Source: Glandiceps talaboti (taxonomy: Eukaryota; Hemichordata; Enteropneusta; Spengelidae). From it: 64,000 nucleotides of DNA. The notes under the pieces are model-generated. The model ran no database searches. It was given only the letters and a program-made list of their open reading frames with translations, and had not been told where the DNA came from. The position numbers and the translations under genes were made by a program. Location of the stretch: positions 124,001-188,000 of the forward strand of contig NC_135554.1 of the NCBI RefSeq assembly GCF_964340395.1, written 5' to 3'. Shown piece by piece: positions 36,770 through 49,434 of the stretch (its first letter is position 1; each line of letters opens with the position of its first letter).

Positions 36770-37250
36770 AGTAATGCTATAAACATGGCAAAGTGTGCGT
36801 GCGTGTGTGTGTGTGTGTGTGAACAACTTAAAGTCAAACACCACTGATCCAATTGCCATGATATTTGATGGATATATTACGTTGGGTGTCTAGTTGGAAA
36901 ATTTTTGAAATAAATATGATCTTACCATCGATTAGTGATTTAATGGGTCAAAAGGGTGATTTTTGGTCAGAAAATGTAGACTCAAAAAGTACTGTGCAGG
37001 TTGGGTTGAAATTTGATTGGAACATTCTCGCTGGTGTTCAGATTACGAATTTTTCATTACATGATAATATTACCAGTGGCTGTGATATGCAAATTAGGTA
37101 CAGAAAATGTGTACTTTTGGTCAAAAACCTTTAATTCCAAAAGGACTAAACAGACTTAACAGACAAGTGTATAAACATTCCAAAAATGTACAAAATGTAA
37201 AAACTACAGTTGTGCTACAACACATTGGCACTATTTTAGATATGCAAAAT
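36770..37250 (+). repeat. Dispersed repeat with internal (GT)n
   Basis: Diverged partner of 20930-21480, with the GT run at about 36797-36822. The following block repeats the phrase order of the other copy. Confidence 0.75.
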
Positions 37251-38059
37251 TAGGGTTAAAATAGAATTTTTTTAATATGGTGACTGTAATATAAATGTAC
37301 AATATTTTATCAACTTTCTGTGTGAAATGTGTTCTATAGTGTGATACCACTAACTATTTTATTACACTGCTAAAATGAAACTGTACAGTGGAAGAGCTGA
37401 ACAGCAGAACCACTTTTACACAGTCATGAAAAAAAAAAAAAAAAGTGTTTCTATTCAGGCTGTTAGGTCACTTGTTCAAAGGTCTCATAGTTTACCAAGT
37501 TTCTGACGCTATGAGATGAATCAGTCAACTCATTCCTACTGTGATACTATTTCATGAAAATGTGGTCAAATTTTGTAACTTGTAAGGTCAGTGACAGCTT
37601 TTGATAATACCTTAGATTAAACTTTCTTCACCTGGAATACTTTGTACTTATACTATTAAATTGTATTATTATATTAATATTATTATTATTTTTGTTATTA
37701 TTCAAATTATTATTTGTTATTTTTTGTTGTAAATAAAGTTATTGTTATTATCACAACTGAACATCTCAGGTTCAATAATGTGTGTGTGTGTGTGTGTGTC
37801 TGTGTGTGTGTGTCTGTGTGTGTATCAGCAAACATCATCTTGTGGTGAAAAGGCTGTGCTAAATGTATAACTTTGGGTGACAAAAATAGTAGGGTGCCAA
37901 AAAACGTGTCACCTGACACAAAATCAACATGTACAATAACAGAAATACCATGCCCATACAAAATAATTAATGAAGGCAGTGTGTATATAAATGAATGAAA
38001 AATTGAAAGATAAGCTTAAATGCACTTGTTACACATGCAACAAATTTGATCCGACGATG
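37251..38059. other. Low-complexity tracts, no gene seen
   Basis: Holds a poly-A run (about 37429-37444), ATT-rich stretches (37665-37730) and (TG)n with TC interruptions (37780-37823). Nothing coding recognised. Confidence 0.5.
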
Positions 38060-38360
38060 AAACGTAACACTTAGATTCACGTCTTGGGTTCAAATCCCAT
38101 TGGGAACAGGAGATACATATATTTCTCTGACACACTCAAACCCAGGTTGGGTGTCAATGGGTAGGCTGTATCACTCAGTTGTGTGTCACTCACAAGACCA
38201 GTGCGAATTTTGGTGACTCGGCCTGGAGTAACACCTTGAACAGTCGGAGACGTTTACTCACACAGAGCCTGTAGGTGCTATGTATGGGATAGCCTGTGGA
38301 CTGACTGGGAGAGCCATGACAGTTCCACAGTGACATGATAGGAAAAGTGCAATATAGCCC
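38060..38360 (+). mobile_element. Possible SINE-like repeat with B box
   Basis: GGGTTCAAATCCC at about 38087-38099 is a near-canonical tRNA B box followed by a non-coding body. The A box is not clear. It is a candidate tRNA-derived repeat only, and I see no second copy in the window. Confidence 0.3.
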
Positions 38361-38429
38361 TGTTATGTAGTCCCAAACAAGAATGGTTCACTTTAGAAAT
38401 GATTGTGTATTTGTGTTTGATTATTTGTT

Positions 38430-39380
<951 letters not shown>

Positions 39381-39491
39381 AGGCACTTTGAAAGAATAGA
39401 AAGGAATCAACTAGTCCCTGGCAATGCATACAAACAATATAATATCACTGATACAAAACTTAATTAGTATTACAGCATTTGATACTTATAC

Positions 39492-39671
39492 CAATACAAT
39501 TTCTCAATCCAGCTGAGAAAGGTACATACGAATATGGATGGCGGCCTGAAGAATTCTTGGACAAGAATCTGTCAGGATCAAAGACTTCTGGATCTGAGCA
39601 GTAGGTGGGATCGCGATGTAAAGTAAATGGTGCCACTATTAGCATCACTTCCTTGGGTACATGATGACCAG
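39492..39671 (-). CDS. Cytochrome P450 exon, CYP4-type, heme-binding region
   Basis: A 180-nt internal exon on the minus strand. The acceptor is TTTACTCATCAG before 39671 and the donor is GTATAAGT after 39492, phase 1 on both sides. The 60-residue product begins around [12 protein letters not shown] and continues with [20 protein letters not shown], where FDPDRF is the PERF-region motif after helix K'. It then reads [17 protein letters not shown], the heme-binding loop whose Cys is the fifth iron ligand. This pattern is typical of CYP4-family monooxygenases of the endoplasmic reticulum, which hydroxylate fatty acids and related lipids. SAGLRNCIG has Leu where CYP4 enzymes usually have Pro. 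I could not find the neighbouring exons (helix I/K upstream, or the short C-terminal exon), so this may be one exon of a long-intron gene or an isolated relic. The frame itself is intact. Confidence 0.85.
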
Positions 39672-40394
39672 CTGATGAGTAAATAAATGTATAAAAGGTA
39701 TTAATAACCATACATACCTACAGTGTATGTGTTCTGGCATTCAGATTTGATACATAATGATTCAATGACATGATTTATTCCATGCATGATCCAAGTTGAA
39801 CAAAAAATATGGAATATATACTCTGGTCATTCTATGTCATGACAGTGCACGTTTATGTCAAAACATCAAGTGTCTACATACTGTGTGTGAAATATGAGTC
39901 AAAATGTTCAAAATTGCCATTACTTTCCCTGATTTTTCTTTGATATTACTGGTGTTGGTGTAATTATATTATTTGCCAATATTTTTTTTTATTCAACTGA
40001 AAAATACTCATGACCCTAAGGGTTGTCACTAGGAGTCTAACAACAACAACTTGTAGTGACAAAGGCCCCTAATTAGGTCACTCATTTTCCTTGGCTGAAC
40101 ATAAGAAAAATATTGGAGAATAACATCTAAGCATACATAAGGTGTTACTACCACACTAGAGTGTCCATAGAGTTTCAATTGAGTGGCATGATAATTACCT
40201 CCGTGTGAGCACAAATCAACATCACTGTTGGATGAAACAAGAAAGACTCAAATTCAAAACTGTTTAATTGTGTTCACACAGAATAATTTGTAACATTTTA
40301 TGTACGTGCATGCTATCAGTGTCTGCATTTTCAAGTTGTTTGTGTTATTCATGACAAAAAATACTGAGTGAGATGTAAAAAATATTGTGGTGAC
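39672..40394. other. No recognisable gene upstream of the P450 exon
   Basis: Would be intron if the P450 gene is intact. I searched for the ExxR (helix K) exon by eye and did not find it. Confidence 0.4.
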
Positions 40395-40530
40395 TAATTG
40401 AAACTATAGTCACTCTGGTTTGGTAGTAATTGAAATGCTATAGTCACTCTGGTTTGGTAGTAATTGAAACTAGTCACTCTGGTTTGGTAGTAATTGAAAC
40501 TCTACAGTCACTCTGGTTTGGTAGTAATTG
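40395..40530 (+). repeat. Tandem repeat, 4 units of about 31-37 bp
   Basis: TCACTCTGGTTTGGTAGTAA occurs four times, separated by variants of TTGAAACTATAG. Confidence 0.95.
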
Positions 40531-40533
40531 ATC

Positions 40534-40577
40534 TTTGTCCGAAGATCGCATTCAAGCGTGAAACTCAGAGTAACGGC
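40534..40577 (+). ncRNA. Hammerhead-ribozyme-like motif, degenerate
   Basis: Reads TTTGT, CCGAAGA (40539-40545), helix II CGC/GCG with a 6-nt loop, GAAA (40560-40563), helix III ACT-CAG-AGT, A17 (40572), then ACGG, which pairs with the upstream TTGT using two G-U pairs. It matches the motif at 61907-61947 in order and spacing. U4 is C here, which should impair catalysis. A (TA)n run follows at about 40611, as it does at the other site. Confidence 0.5.
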
Positions 40578-40609
40578 TCCGTACCATAACTTGTGTATTT
40601 TGTGTGTGT

Positions 40610-40735
40610 GTATATATATATAAGTAATTCCTCGGGTTTGCGCCCTCACACGGGCAAGCGCCCAGGCCTTTCTTTTTTACAATGTCGACTTTTGGCAAAG
40701 TTACGGGAAACCGCCCCCCCCCCCCCCTCCTGGTA
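40610..40735 (+). repeat. Repeat inverted relative to 44165-44275
   Basis: GTAATTCCTC(G/A)GGTT(T/A)GCGCCCT and a poly-C stretch recur inverted at 44165-44275. Confidence 0.55.
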
Positions 40736-41825
40736 TGTGACGAATGAAATTTTTGTTCTTCCCGTTCTTCCGCATTCATGCGCCTAAAAATTCATTCACA
40801 ATCTGACCTTGCATTGTTTATTCATCGTTATTTTGACGTACCGCCAAAGATGTTTGCCCCCTTTGAGACACCGCCAGTGCTAATGTGTGTTGGGGCAATA
40901 ATGAGACTGCATTGTAATGAGAGTTGAATGATTGACAAGCACGTAATTTATTCACGTAATTCTCTTGGGACTGTCGCAAAAGTAGTCGGTCTACTACAGA
41001 GGTCTACTTGGCAACAAGTTAGCGTTTGTATAATATTCATACCAATGATAAGGCAGTATGATACCTAAGCTAATAAATGATTGACAAGGTATACTTTTAA
41101 TCAAAATTCATGTAACTCTCATGGGACAACAGCTGGGGGTTTCCCTCACAATAAATTTGAAGTTGTGCAGGCTACATACGAATGATATAAATACACCTTA
41201 TAATGATTGATCCCCCCCCCCTTTTTTTGCATAAATTTTTTTGGGATTTAGTTCAAAATAGGGGGGGGGGGGACAACTGAAGAATTTCATTTTTTAATCT
41301 ATATTATTTTGGAGGATTTAGAAAATGACTGACTTGGCATGCATTGGTATATTTTGTAGTACATGTACATACAACGATGTGTAACTGTAAACATATTCCA
41401 CGTGGGTGGACTCACATCAACATACGAAGCTTCAATTCTTCCTATGACGGTATGTCGTAATTCAATCTGCTATTTACATCACAGAAACATCAGTATTCTT
41501 TCTAGGAATGTAGCATTGCTAAAAATGTATATTTCCCTTCATAAGATGACTGTATACGGCGCATTCCAACCTCCAAGTGTGATCGCTACGCTAGTCTTTT
41601 TACAAGTCGCCATGTTGTGAAATAATTAATGTAATTAGGTCACTACGTCATATATGACCAATAGGATCGCAGCTTACAAAAAAGTGAGTAATTTCACCCA
41701 ATCACGTTGGGTATATGATACTGGCAGAGCTATTCACTGACCATGCATTGAATGTTGTCAACACTTACATGTAATTACGTCTTTATCGTCATGGGACTGG
41801 GGAGGTAGCTAAATGGTCCAAAATT
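40736..41825. other. No recognisable gene
   Basis: Contains long C and G homopolymers (about 41212-41221 and 41263-41273). No splice-bounded coding segment was recognised. Confidence 0.4.
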
Positions 41826-43725
41826 GAACAGTTGCGGGGCAAAGTGCTAGATCTAGCACTTCGCCACTTTTTGACAAAGTGCTAGATCTAGCACTTCGTC
41901 AGTTTTCGCCGAAGTGCTAGATCTAGCACTTCGCCAGAAAACAACGAAGTGCGGGACTGTAAACAACGAAGCGCCTCCAACGGCTTGATATAACGTGGTC
42001 GATAAATGTCACATACATGCGCCATGTCAGTAGTCCGTGTACATGGTCGTGTGGCGCACGATCGACTCCAAAACTTATCTTTGGCCGATTGTAACAACGA
42101 CACGATTTATCTGAAGTTTGTTAAATGTTTGCCGAGTAAAACGGCCGGTTGAAACTTCACGTTGCCGTACGTACGGTTGTGTCCCGGGGGTTGTGTGTTC
42201 TGTTACAAACATGCCTTGTCAATACCTTGGATGGACTTGCGCGATCACAGAAACAAGTGTTATTATTTTACCCCTTTCATATACAATTGGCTAAAACACG
42301 TCAATATCATCAATATTATCGACATTGTATTGTATTCTGATAGAAACATTCTGATATCATACATATCTCGGGAGTGCCTGTGGGCGGGACTGTACTTCAG
42401 AATCTGCAATCTACTCTGTAAACAAGGACTAGCCACTCAGTATTTCTTATACCATGTCTATTTTAGAGCGGGAAAGATATATCAATCATAACGTCTTGAA
42501 ATAAATTTGAAAATCACTGAAATCTTTATCCCACATTGGAGTATAATTTCTGAGCGACCAGGAATTACATAAGGGACGATATTGAAGTTGGTGATTGTCT
42601 AGGAATGCAAAAAAAATCAGTAAACAGTAATGTGATGGTTTACTTGAGATCTGGCGAAGTCATGGATTATTTATTGTCATTGTTTTCAATAAAGAAGTTG
42701 GCAGTACCAAGTACATGGAATTTACAAAACAGTAGTGACGGGTTATTTATAGATTTCTATCAAAATATTTACAGCAATGAAGGGCTGAAATTAAAATTGT
42801 TCACACGAATATGTTTTCGCACTTACGTTTTCGATAGCAATATTTTTTGTCATCTATAAACGATCTGATAATACTGAAAGAAGTGAATCTATTCAATAGA
42901 AATATAGTGAACATGATATAAACTTACACCCAGACTTTATTTTCGTGTTCAACGATCAAGAAAAATCTTCGCTCTCGCATCTAGACACACTAACCCCCCC
43001 CCCCCACACACACACACACACACACCAAGAAATTCAGTTTTCCTTTATATTATATCTTTGTCATGCAATGTTACAAATGTCACTGCCATTAAATCTGCAG
43101 TATGAAGTCTGTGACACACGCCGAACTAAATGTTTCTACTTCCTGAAATCTTCGAAGTTTCGACTGTGTGGTGTCACGCCGTTGTCAACTACGGAGTACG
43201 AAACGTGGTTCCGACGAAATGACTGCGTGCTATAGTTGAAGTCTGTGACGCACGCCGAACAAAATGTTCGTAGTTTCGACTGTATATGGGAGTGCGTTAT
43301 TTGACGTGACAGCTGTCAAAATGGCGGTCTGCGGTTGTTGGTAGTGGTGTCAAGCCGTTGTAAGGATTACGAAACGTGGAAGGGAAACGACCACGTGCTG
43401 TAGTTTTCGCCGCATAGAACATCGAAAAAATACAAAACTGAACGTTACTGAAAATTACGAAGTAGAAACTTGTTTGTGCATTGGCAAAACATACGGAAAA
43501 TCAAACTCTAAGGTCGTTAACACGGGAAGTAACATTTTACACTGAGAGTAATAACATGTCCATTACCGGTATAACATGACATATTTACCGACGACCTAGC
43601 ACTTTGCCACTCTTTGTTGAAGTGCTAGATCTAGCACTTCGCCACTTTTCGCTAAAGTGCTAGATCTAGCACTTTGTCAAAAAATGGCGAAGTGCTAGAT
43701 CTAGCACTTTGCCCCGCAACTGTTC
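41826..43725. mobile_element. 1900-bp TIR element with 35-bp palindromic subterminal arrays
   Basis: The terminal inverted repeats begin GAACAGTTGCGGGGCAAAGT at 41826 and, inverted, at 43725. They agree almost perfectly for more than 60 bp. Each end carries three copies of the perfect 20-bp palindrome AAGTGCTAGATCTAGCACTT at exact 35-bp spacing (41842, 41877, 41912; 43620, 43655, 43690), plus a fourth half-copy one period further in (41947 and 43595-43604). The interior holds a degenerate duplication (43103-43410) and no recognised transposase. I see no clear target duplication. Confidence 0.85.
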
Positions 43726-44570
43726 CGATTTTGAATTCTTTGTTACATGGACTGGGTACATAATACTACATGTACAATATCATGTGTCACGATCCAATAT
43801 ACATTAAAAACAGCTGTGCTGTCACAGAGGAGAAGCCATTACCAATTCCTGCATTACCTAATGTAAATTCTAATTTTCATGTCTTCCGACAATGTTTGGT
43901 ACTTTTTACTTGGAAATCGTTTTATCAATGTTAATAAATGCAGAGATTACATCAAAGGGACCGCTCATGGTTTTTATCAATGTGTGTTGGTTTGATAGTA
44001 GAATTGAGTGAAAATGAAAGATTGCAACATTATATGTTTCCAGCACATGTGTATTCTGTTTCAAGACATCTATCATCCAGTCAGAATTGTCGGAGCTTTT
44101 GATCAGTGTATTCAGACTCCACATTTGCAACACTCATAGTATGTATGAGGCATTGTTTTGGTCACAGCGAAAATAGGGTACGCAGGAAACCGCCCAACCC
44201 CAACTTGGGGGTCTGGGGGGCTTGGAACCGCCCAGGGCGCTAACCTGAGGAATTACGGGTATATATATAATTGTAAGAAAGAAAATTGAAAATTGGTAAC
44301 ATGGAAATCCCAGAATCCAGAATCATTAAAGGGGAACAAGCTGAATTTATGTTTTTGGGGATGTATTTTTTTATAAAGTTTTCACGGTATTCTACTTACT
44401 GATGCATACCAACATTGTACACCCCAATAATGATTACTTGCAATTGACTGAACTGAAACCGGGTAATAACTTATAAATGATCTGATGACATAATTTATTA
44501 TGTACAGGAACTCCATATTATTATGTAATCAACAGTTCTAAGAATATCAGAACACAAATTGTGATGTCAT
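43726..44570. other. No gene seen; contains inverted repeat partner 44165-44275
   Basis: AT-rich apart from the GC-rich stretch 44170-44250, which is the inverted relative of 40610-40735. Confidence 0.45.
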
Positions 44571-45164
44571 AGAAGGTATACATCAACATTAACATTATAC
44601 TAGAATATTAAGTACATTGAAGGTTTTGTAAGTATTTTCACGTTTACAGACATATATGATTGTCAGCCTGTGCCACTTTAATAATCATGTTACACTCACA
44701 CAATAGTGTATGTGATGTTCCTTTAGCTAAACACTCAATACTATACAAGCATAACATTGACTGGGACTCCATTTCCATTTTATATTGACACATTCTAGCA
44801 TGGATTTTTAAGAAAGATCACAGAGGATATCAACATCTGACACTGTAATCCCAAATCAAGATCAACCAGAGATAGGGGCACACAGTACCAAACATTTATA
44901 ATTGGCTGCAGTGATCATACTGCCACCTAGAGGTCAACTGCAACTGTGGAAATAGTCATTCAGATTAGGTTCAATGCTAAAACGTAAATTTTGTAATTCA
45001 TTTCACCTACTGAGACCTACTGAAGTTCTTTTTACTTCTTTTTATTCATTGAAAGCCATAAACTGGTTCTAAGTGGTTCATAGTCATGATAATTGACATA
45101 ATATACCTATAATGGTGTTTGTATAGATATATAGAAACATAGTATATTATTTCAATAGTATTAT

Positions 45165-45285
45165 ACAGGCCTGTACGTACGTACGTACATATGTGTTTGT
45201 TTGTTTATTTGTTTGTCTGCCTGTCTGTCACAGTTCACTAACTCACTCACTCACTCACTCACTCACTCACTCACTCACTTACTTA
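45165..45285 (+). repeat. (ACGT)n, (GTTT)n and (ACTC)n microsatellites
   Basis: CGTACGTACGTAC, then a GTTT-rich stretch, then about eleven CACT units. The lengths differ in copy D (62877-63000). Confidence 0.95.
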
Positions 45286-45583
45286 CTTATGTGCTTTTTC
45301 CTGCAAAAAAAAACTTTCTGTGTTACTGTATAAAATAGCCACAAATGGTAGCTTTAATCTCATAGACACATATTATTAAAATGTTTCTGCATCCATTTAT
45401 ATGGAGCTATTGTCACAATGATCCATTTCAACTTCAGGTTTTACGCAGATGACGTCTTCATCAGATATCATGGACCTGGGTCTCTGACGTAGTCAATCGT
45501 GCATTTCAGTTGACTGAACGGAATGTTCAACTGTCTCCTGGTTTCCTGGAGAGAGGCGAGAATAAAACATAGATATGGGTTAC

Positions 45584-45801
45584 CATAATGATAAAGAGGT
45601 TACATTTTCGAAGAATTTTATCCATTGCTGCTTGCGGTACTGTCGTCTGGAGTTTATAGCTACATTTCGCATTGGAAATTGAAGAATAATATGTATCCAT
45701 GGATTGCAGTCCCCGAGTCTCGTCCTGAAGAAACAGTCTGGCATCTTTGAAAAGTGTTATGTCAGGCCAGGCATCTGTCACTTTCAAAAGATCTTTGAAC
45801 A
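45584..45801 (-). CDS. Probable internal exon of an unidentified gene (copy C)
   Basis: 218 nt on the minus strand between an acceptor (CACATTTTATTAG) and a donor (ATG/GTAACC), entering in phase 1 and leaving in phase 0. The 72-codon product begins FKDLLKVTDAWPDITLFKDA, contains RGLQSMDTYYSSISNAKCSY and ends AAMDKILRKCNLFIIM. Compared with copy D (63289-63518), the three length differences are -3, +6 and +9, all multiples of three. Neutral DNA would not favour that, so the frame has probably been translated for much of its history. The codon mix looks coding. I recognise no domain and no adjoining exon. Confidence 0.5.
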
Positions 45802-45932
45802 CTAATAAAATGTGTTTGGACAGTCGTCACGGAGTGCTCATGTCCGCGTAGTATTTCGTAATTTGTTGTGTTCCTTGTCTACAGTCTAAATATTGCAATT
45901 TTTTGTCTTGAATATATTTCCCCTACCTTTAA

Positions 45933-47934
45933 GGGACCGGTCAGTTTCTTCGGCCTGGGGGGGGGGGGTGGATTGGTAGGGGGGGGGGGTCACCCTGTTT
46001 TTGAAATTGGCAGTAGGGGGGTCATGCTGTTTTGAACATTGTGGATAGGGAGGGGTCATTGTGTTTTAAATTGTGATGGAAGAAAAAAATCCTTTCTACA
46101 ATGGCATATAGCCTTGTCTGAAATGTGGTACATGTCAATATTTGTTCTTGTCCCTGTTTCTTACATGAATTCTTTAATATTACTTATTAGTTCAAACATA
46201 ACTATACATATACATATACATGTATTACCTAGCTACCACACTAATTACAGAACATGTCATGTAAATGCTTGGCTGTTTCACAATCAATGCTTCACTTATA
46301 TTGCAGTTTGGGGCAAAAGTGAACTTGTGAATTGAAGGTTTCGTAACGGCAATTTTCATAGATAGTTTATAAATGAAGTTAATCTAAATTGTTCTACTCG
46401 TCATGTTATTGACACTACAAATCACCACATCTCATCAGATTCCAGTTTCTATTATACACTAGGTATGACCACCTAAAGTTCTCTAACATACCGGTGACTT
46501 TATTATACATATATTAATGCCCCTATACTAATGTTACATGTCTATTTTATGTGATATAGGAAACTCATTTAAAATGTACATTTAGGTTTACTTAGCTTTT
46601 CGAAGCTTGGAAATATTACCTCAAAGGTTATGAATAACCTAAACATTGCCTTAGTATCTCAAGCAAAAAACTCCATATCTGCCAGGGGGAAAACCCCAAG
46701 GACTTCCTCACCCCCAGAGGTCACTCATGCATTCAACCAACAATCAGATTCACCAAAAACCTTTTTACTGTCATAATGGTATTAAACTTTTCTTAAATAT
46801 TTTCACCCTATTCTAATTTGAGATGATATTGTCTTTTCAAGATGTGAAATGTTTGCCAAGATAGTCTAAAATTGCCTTAATCTCCAAATCTCCCCTACCA
46901 ATGATACTACCATTAGATGTGCTGACCTACATGTATATAATGATGCCATTTAACTTTTTAAGAACATATTTCAACCCTTAGTGTAAGTTATAAAGAATAG
47001 TTTCTGATACTTGCTGTCTTGTAAAGCATGGATTAAGTTATTGCTTGAAGGGTCTAAATAGCGTAAATATTGGCTATAAGAGTAAAAATCCTTCAGGGCT
47101 TCTAGAGGGAGACCCCCTCAGACCCCCCGCATGAGGTGGACATATCCCAGTCTCAAGCTCTTCCCCTCTTACTGTCAAGATGCTATCAAAGTATATTTCA
47201 AAAGTATTTCAACCCTATGTAGTTGTTTTTTACATGTTGGTGTTGTCTTGTAAGGCTTGGAAATTATTGTCTGAAAGGGTCTGAATAGTCTCAAAATTGA
47301 CTTTTCAGGGAAAAAACCTCCAGGGCTTCTAGGGGGAGACCGCCTAGGACCCCCCCCCCCCATGAGGTGTACACTTCCCAGTCTCAAGATCTCTCCCCTA
47401 CCTCTTACTGTCAAGATCCTATCAAACTATATTTCAAAAATATTTCAACCTTATGTAGTTGCTTTTTACATGTTGGTGCTGTCTTGTAAAGCTTGGAAAT
47501 GATTTTCTAAAAATGTCTGAATAGTCTCAAAATTGACTTTTCAGAGTTAAAAACCTCCTGAGCTTCTAGGGGGAGACCCCCAAGGACCCCCCCCCCCCAT
47601 GACAGCTGTACATATTCCCTTCTCAAGCTTTCCCCCTACCTTTTACTGTCAAGATGCTATTAAACTCCTTTTCAAATATATTTACCCTGTGTAGTCAATA
47701 ATTATAATTATGATAGTGCTAACCCGGGATCTTATAAAGTAGATGCAAGACAGTCAAGCAGTCCACACTGAATCACGATCAAAAAATACCTGTCACTCAT
47801 GCGAATATCATATATGGGGGGGGGGGGTCATCATGTTTTAGAATTAAGTGATAGGGGGGGGGGTCAGTGACTTTTTGTCGGCCCGATTTAAGAATCCACC
47901 CCCCCCCCCCAGGCTGGAGAAACTGACCAGTCCC
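45933..47934. mobile_element. 2002-bp Harbinger-like element
   Basis: The termini are inverted: GGGACCGGTCAGTTTCTTCG at 45933 against CTGACCAGTCCC ending at 47934, continuing through a G/C-run. TAA flanks both sides (45930-45932 and 47935-47937). The paralogous block has the uninterrupted site at 63641-63655 with a single TAA. Three-base TWA-type targets and GGG...CCC ends are characteristic of PIF/Harbinger. The interior holds about four degenerate 235-bp direct repeats (46660-47700; AACCTCCAGGGCTTCTAG and CAGTCTCAAG landmarks) and no transposase. Confidence 0.88.
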
Positions 47935-48282
47935 TAAATTGTCTTCTAGTATAGAGCGTCTATTGATACATCTGTAGTACTAGTAGCAGGATTCATATCA
48001 TTTAGGAAAACACCATAGACTATAGTACGTCGCCCAGTGTAACGCACAGGTTTATGGGTGTTCAACATACATTGAACAGCGCCCGCACTCGTTGATAAAG
48101 ATTATGTAAAATCTTCGCCTCCAGCTTGCTTGTTTAATAAAAAAGTGAGATTTAGCCTTTTAAAAATACAAACGTAACAATTGTGAAGTTAGATTTATTA
48201 ATTAAGATATTTGCGATTTTTGATGACTTTCATTTAAATCTCTATCACTAAAATTTCAAGCCACTCCTCCATGCCAAGCCGT

Positions 48283-49320
48283 ACAGGCTAAGAATAGTAT
48301 TCTTTTTCTTCACTAATACCTGTAGAGTTTGGCCGGCGGGGGTACCGAGTGAGAATTTTGGTTGGGGGTGTGGGGTGTAGTATTTTATGAAATCGAATTA
48401 AGGGGAGGGTCAAATGTTACTATGACCAATCTTCTATTATCTATTTATTGCATTTCTTTTATGATTTTTTGGCATCCCACCACTGCCACCACTGTTAGTT
48501 GTGATGTGATGTGGGGAGAGGGTTGGATCTTTAACTATTTATTTGTAGTATTTCGAAGGAAACACATTTTCTATTTCATGTTAACATTATTTTATTGAGA
48601 TAAGTTTTCATTTTTGTTGAAATTTGTTGGTGATTTACGAACTTTTCTTCCAATTTTTCGACGAAAGTAAATGTTTCAAGAAATTTAAATTGTCGAAAAT
48701 AAACTCTACTTGCTCACGTGCACTTTTGACTGTTTGACTCTCATTTACTCTCATTGACATATGCAACAGTTTTACAAGACAGTAGTATCATTGTACTACA
48801 AACAACAAATCAACTCTCTTATCTGGAGGGGTCCCAGTTAATGTATATTCAGACATATAAATATATGAACGACCATACTATAGGTTTTTTTTATATTCAT
48901 AAGATTTTTATTGGTAACTTCAGTTGTTTACAATATAAGTTGCTCTTGTTTTACATAATAAGATGGTGTATTGTTATCCATTTGTTACAGTGCCTTTCAA
49001 GTACTAAAGTATGTCTTTGTTAACAGCTATAATATACTCACAGTGATAATTGTATTTCACATGGTTGACCATACTATAGTTACTGGCCACATTTCACACT
49101 TTATACTGTTCAAGAGTAAATGAATACAAAAACAATTTAAAATCTTCGGCTAGTTTTGCTTCTCAGACAAATAAGCTTACGGTTAGATCTTACATTAAAA
49201 TGGCAAGTGAAAATATTTAGTTTCAACTAAGAATGATGAGTGTGTGAATCTTTAGTCTACTTCTCTTTGTCATCAATAACTTAATAAATGGTATTACTAA
49301 TCACCTGTATGATCAAAGGA
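48283..49320. other. No recognisable gene
   Basis: Nothing supported. A G-rich stretch (48335-48410) precedes AT-rich sequence. Confidence 0.4.
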
Positions 49321-49434
49321 ATGCATATTACAAACAACGCACCTCAACTTTGGAGAATAACATGAGTAAATTCAGTCTTGAAATAGATATAGATTTGGAT
49401 ATCTTATTTGACAAGAAAAGACTTTCTATCTTAC

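Larger units (their letters stand above)
44571..48282. repeat. Duplicated block, copy C (contains insertion)
   Basis: AGAAGGTATACATCAAC at 44571 aligns with 62250, and the match runs to 48282/64000, where the window ends. The copies differ by scattered substitutions and small indels, clearly older than the A/B pair, and by a 2-kb insertion at 45933-47934 in this copy only. Confidence 0.95.

Noticed and set aside
45446-45475. Possible fourth hammerhead motif on the minus strand (CTGATGA, short stem, AAAAC)
   Set aside because: G12 is replaced by A, helix I and III partners are absent, and the paralogous copy D has a deletion in the core with no compensation.
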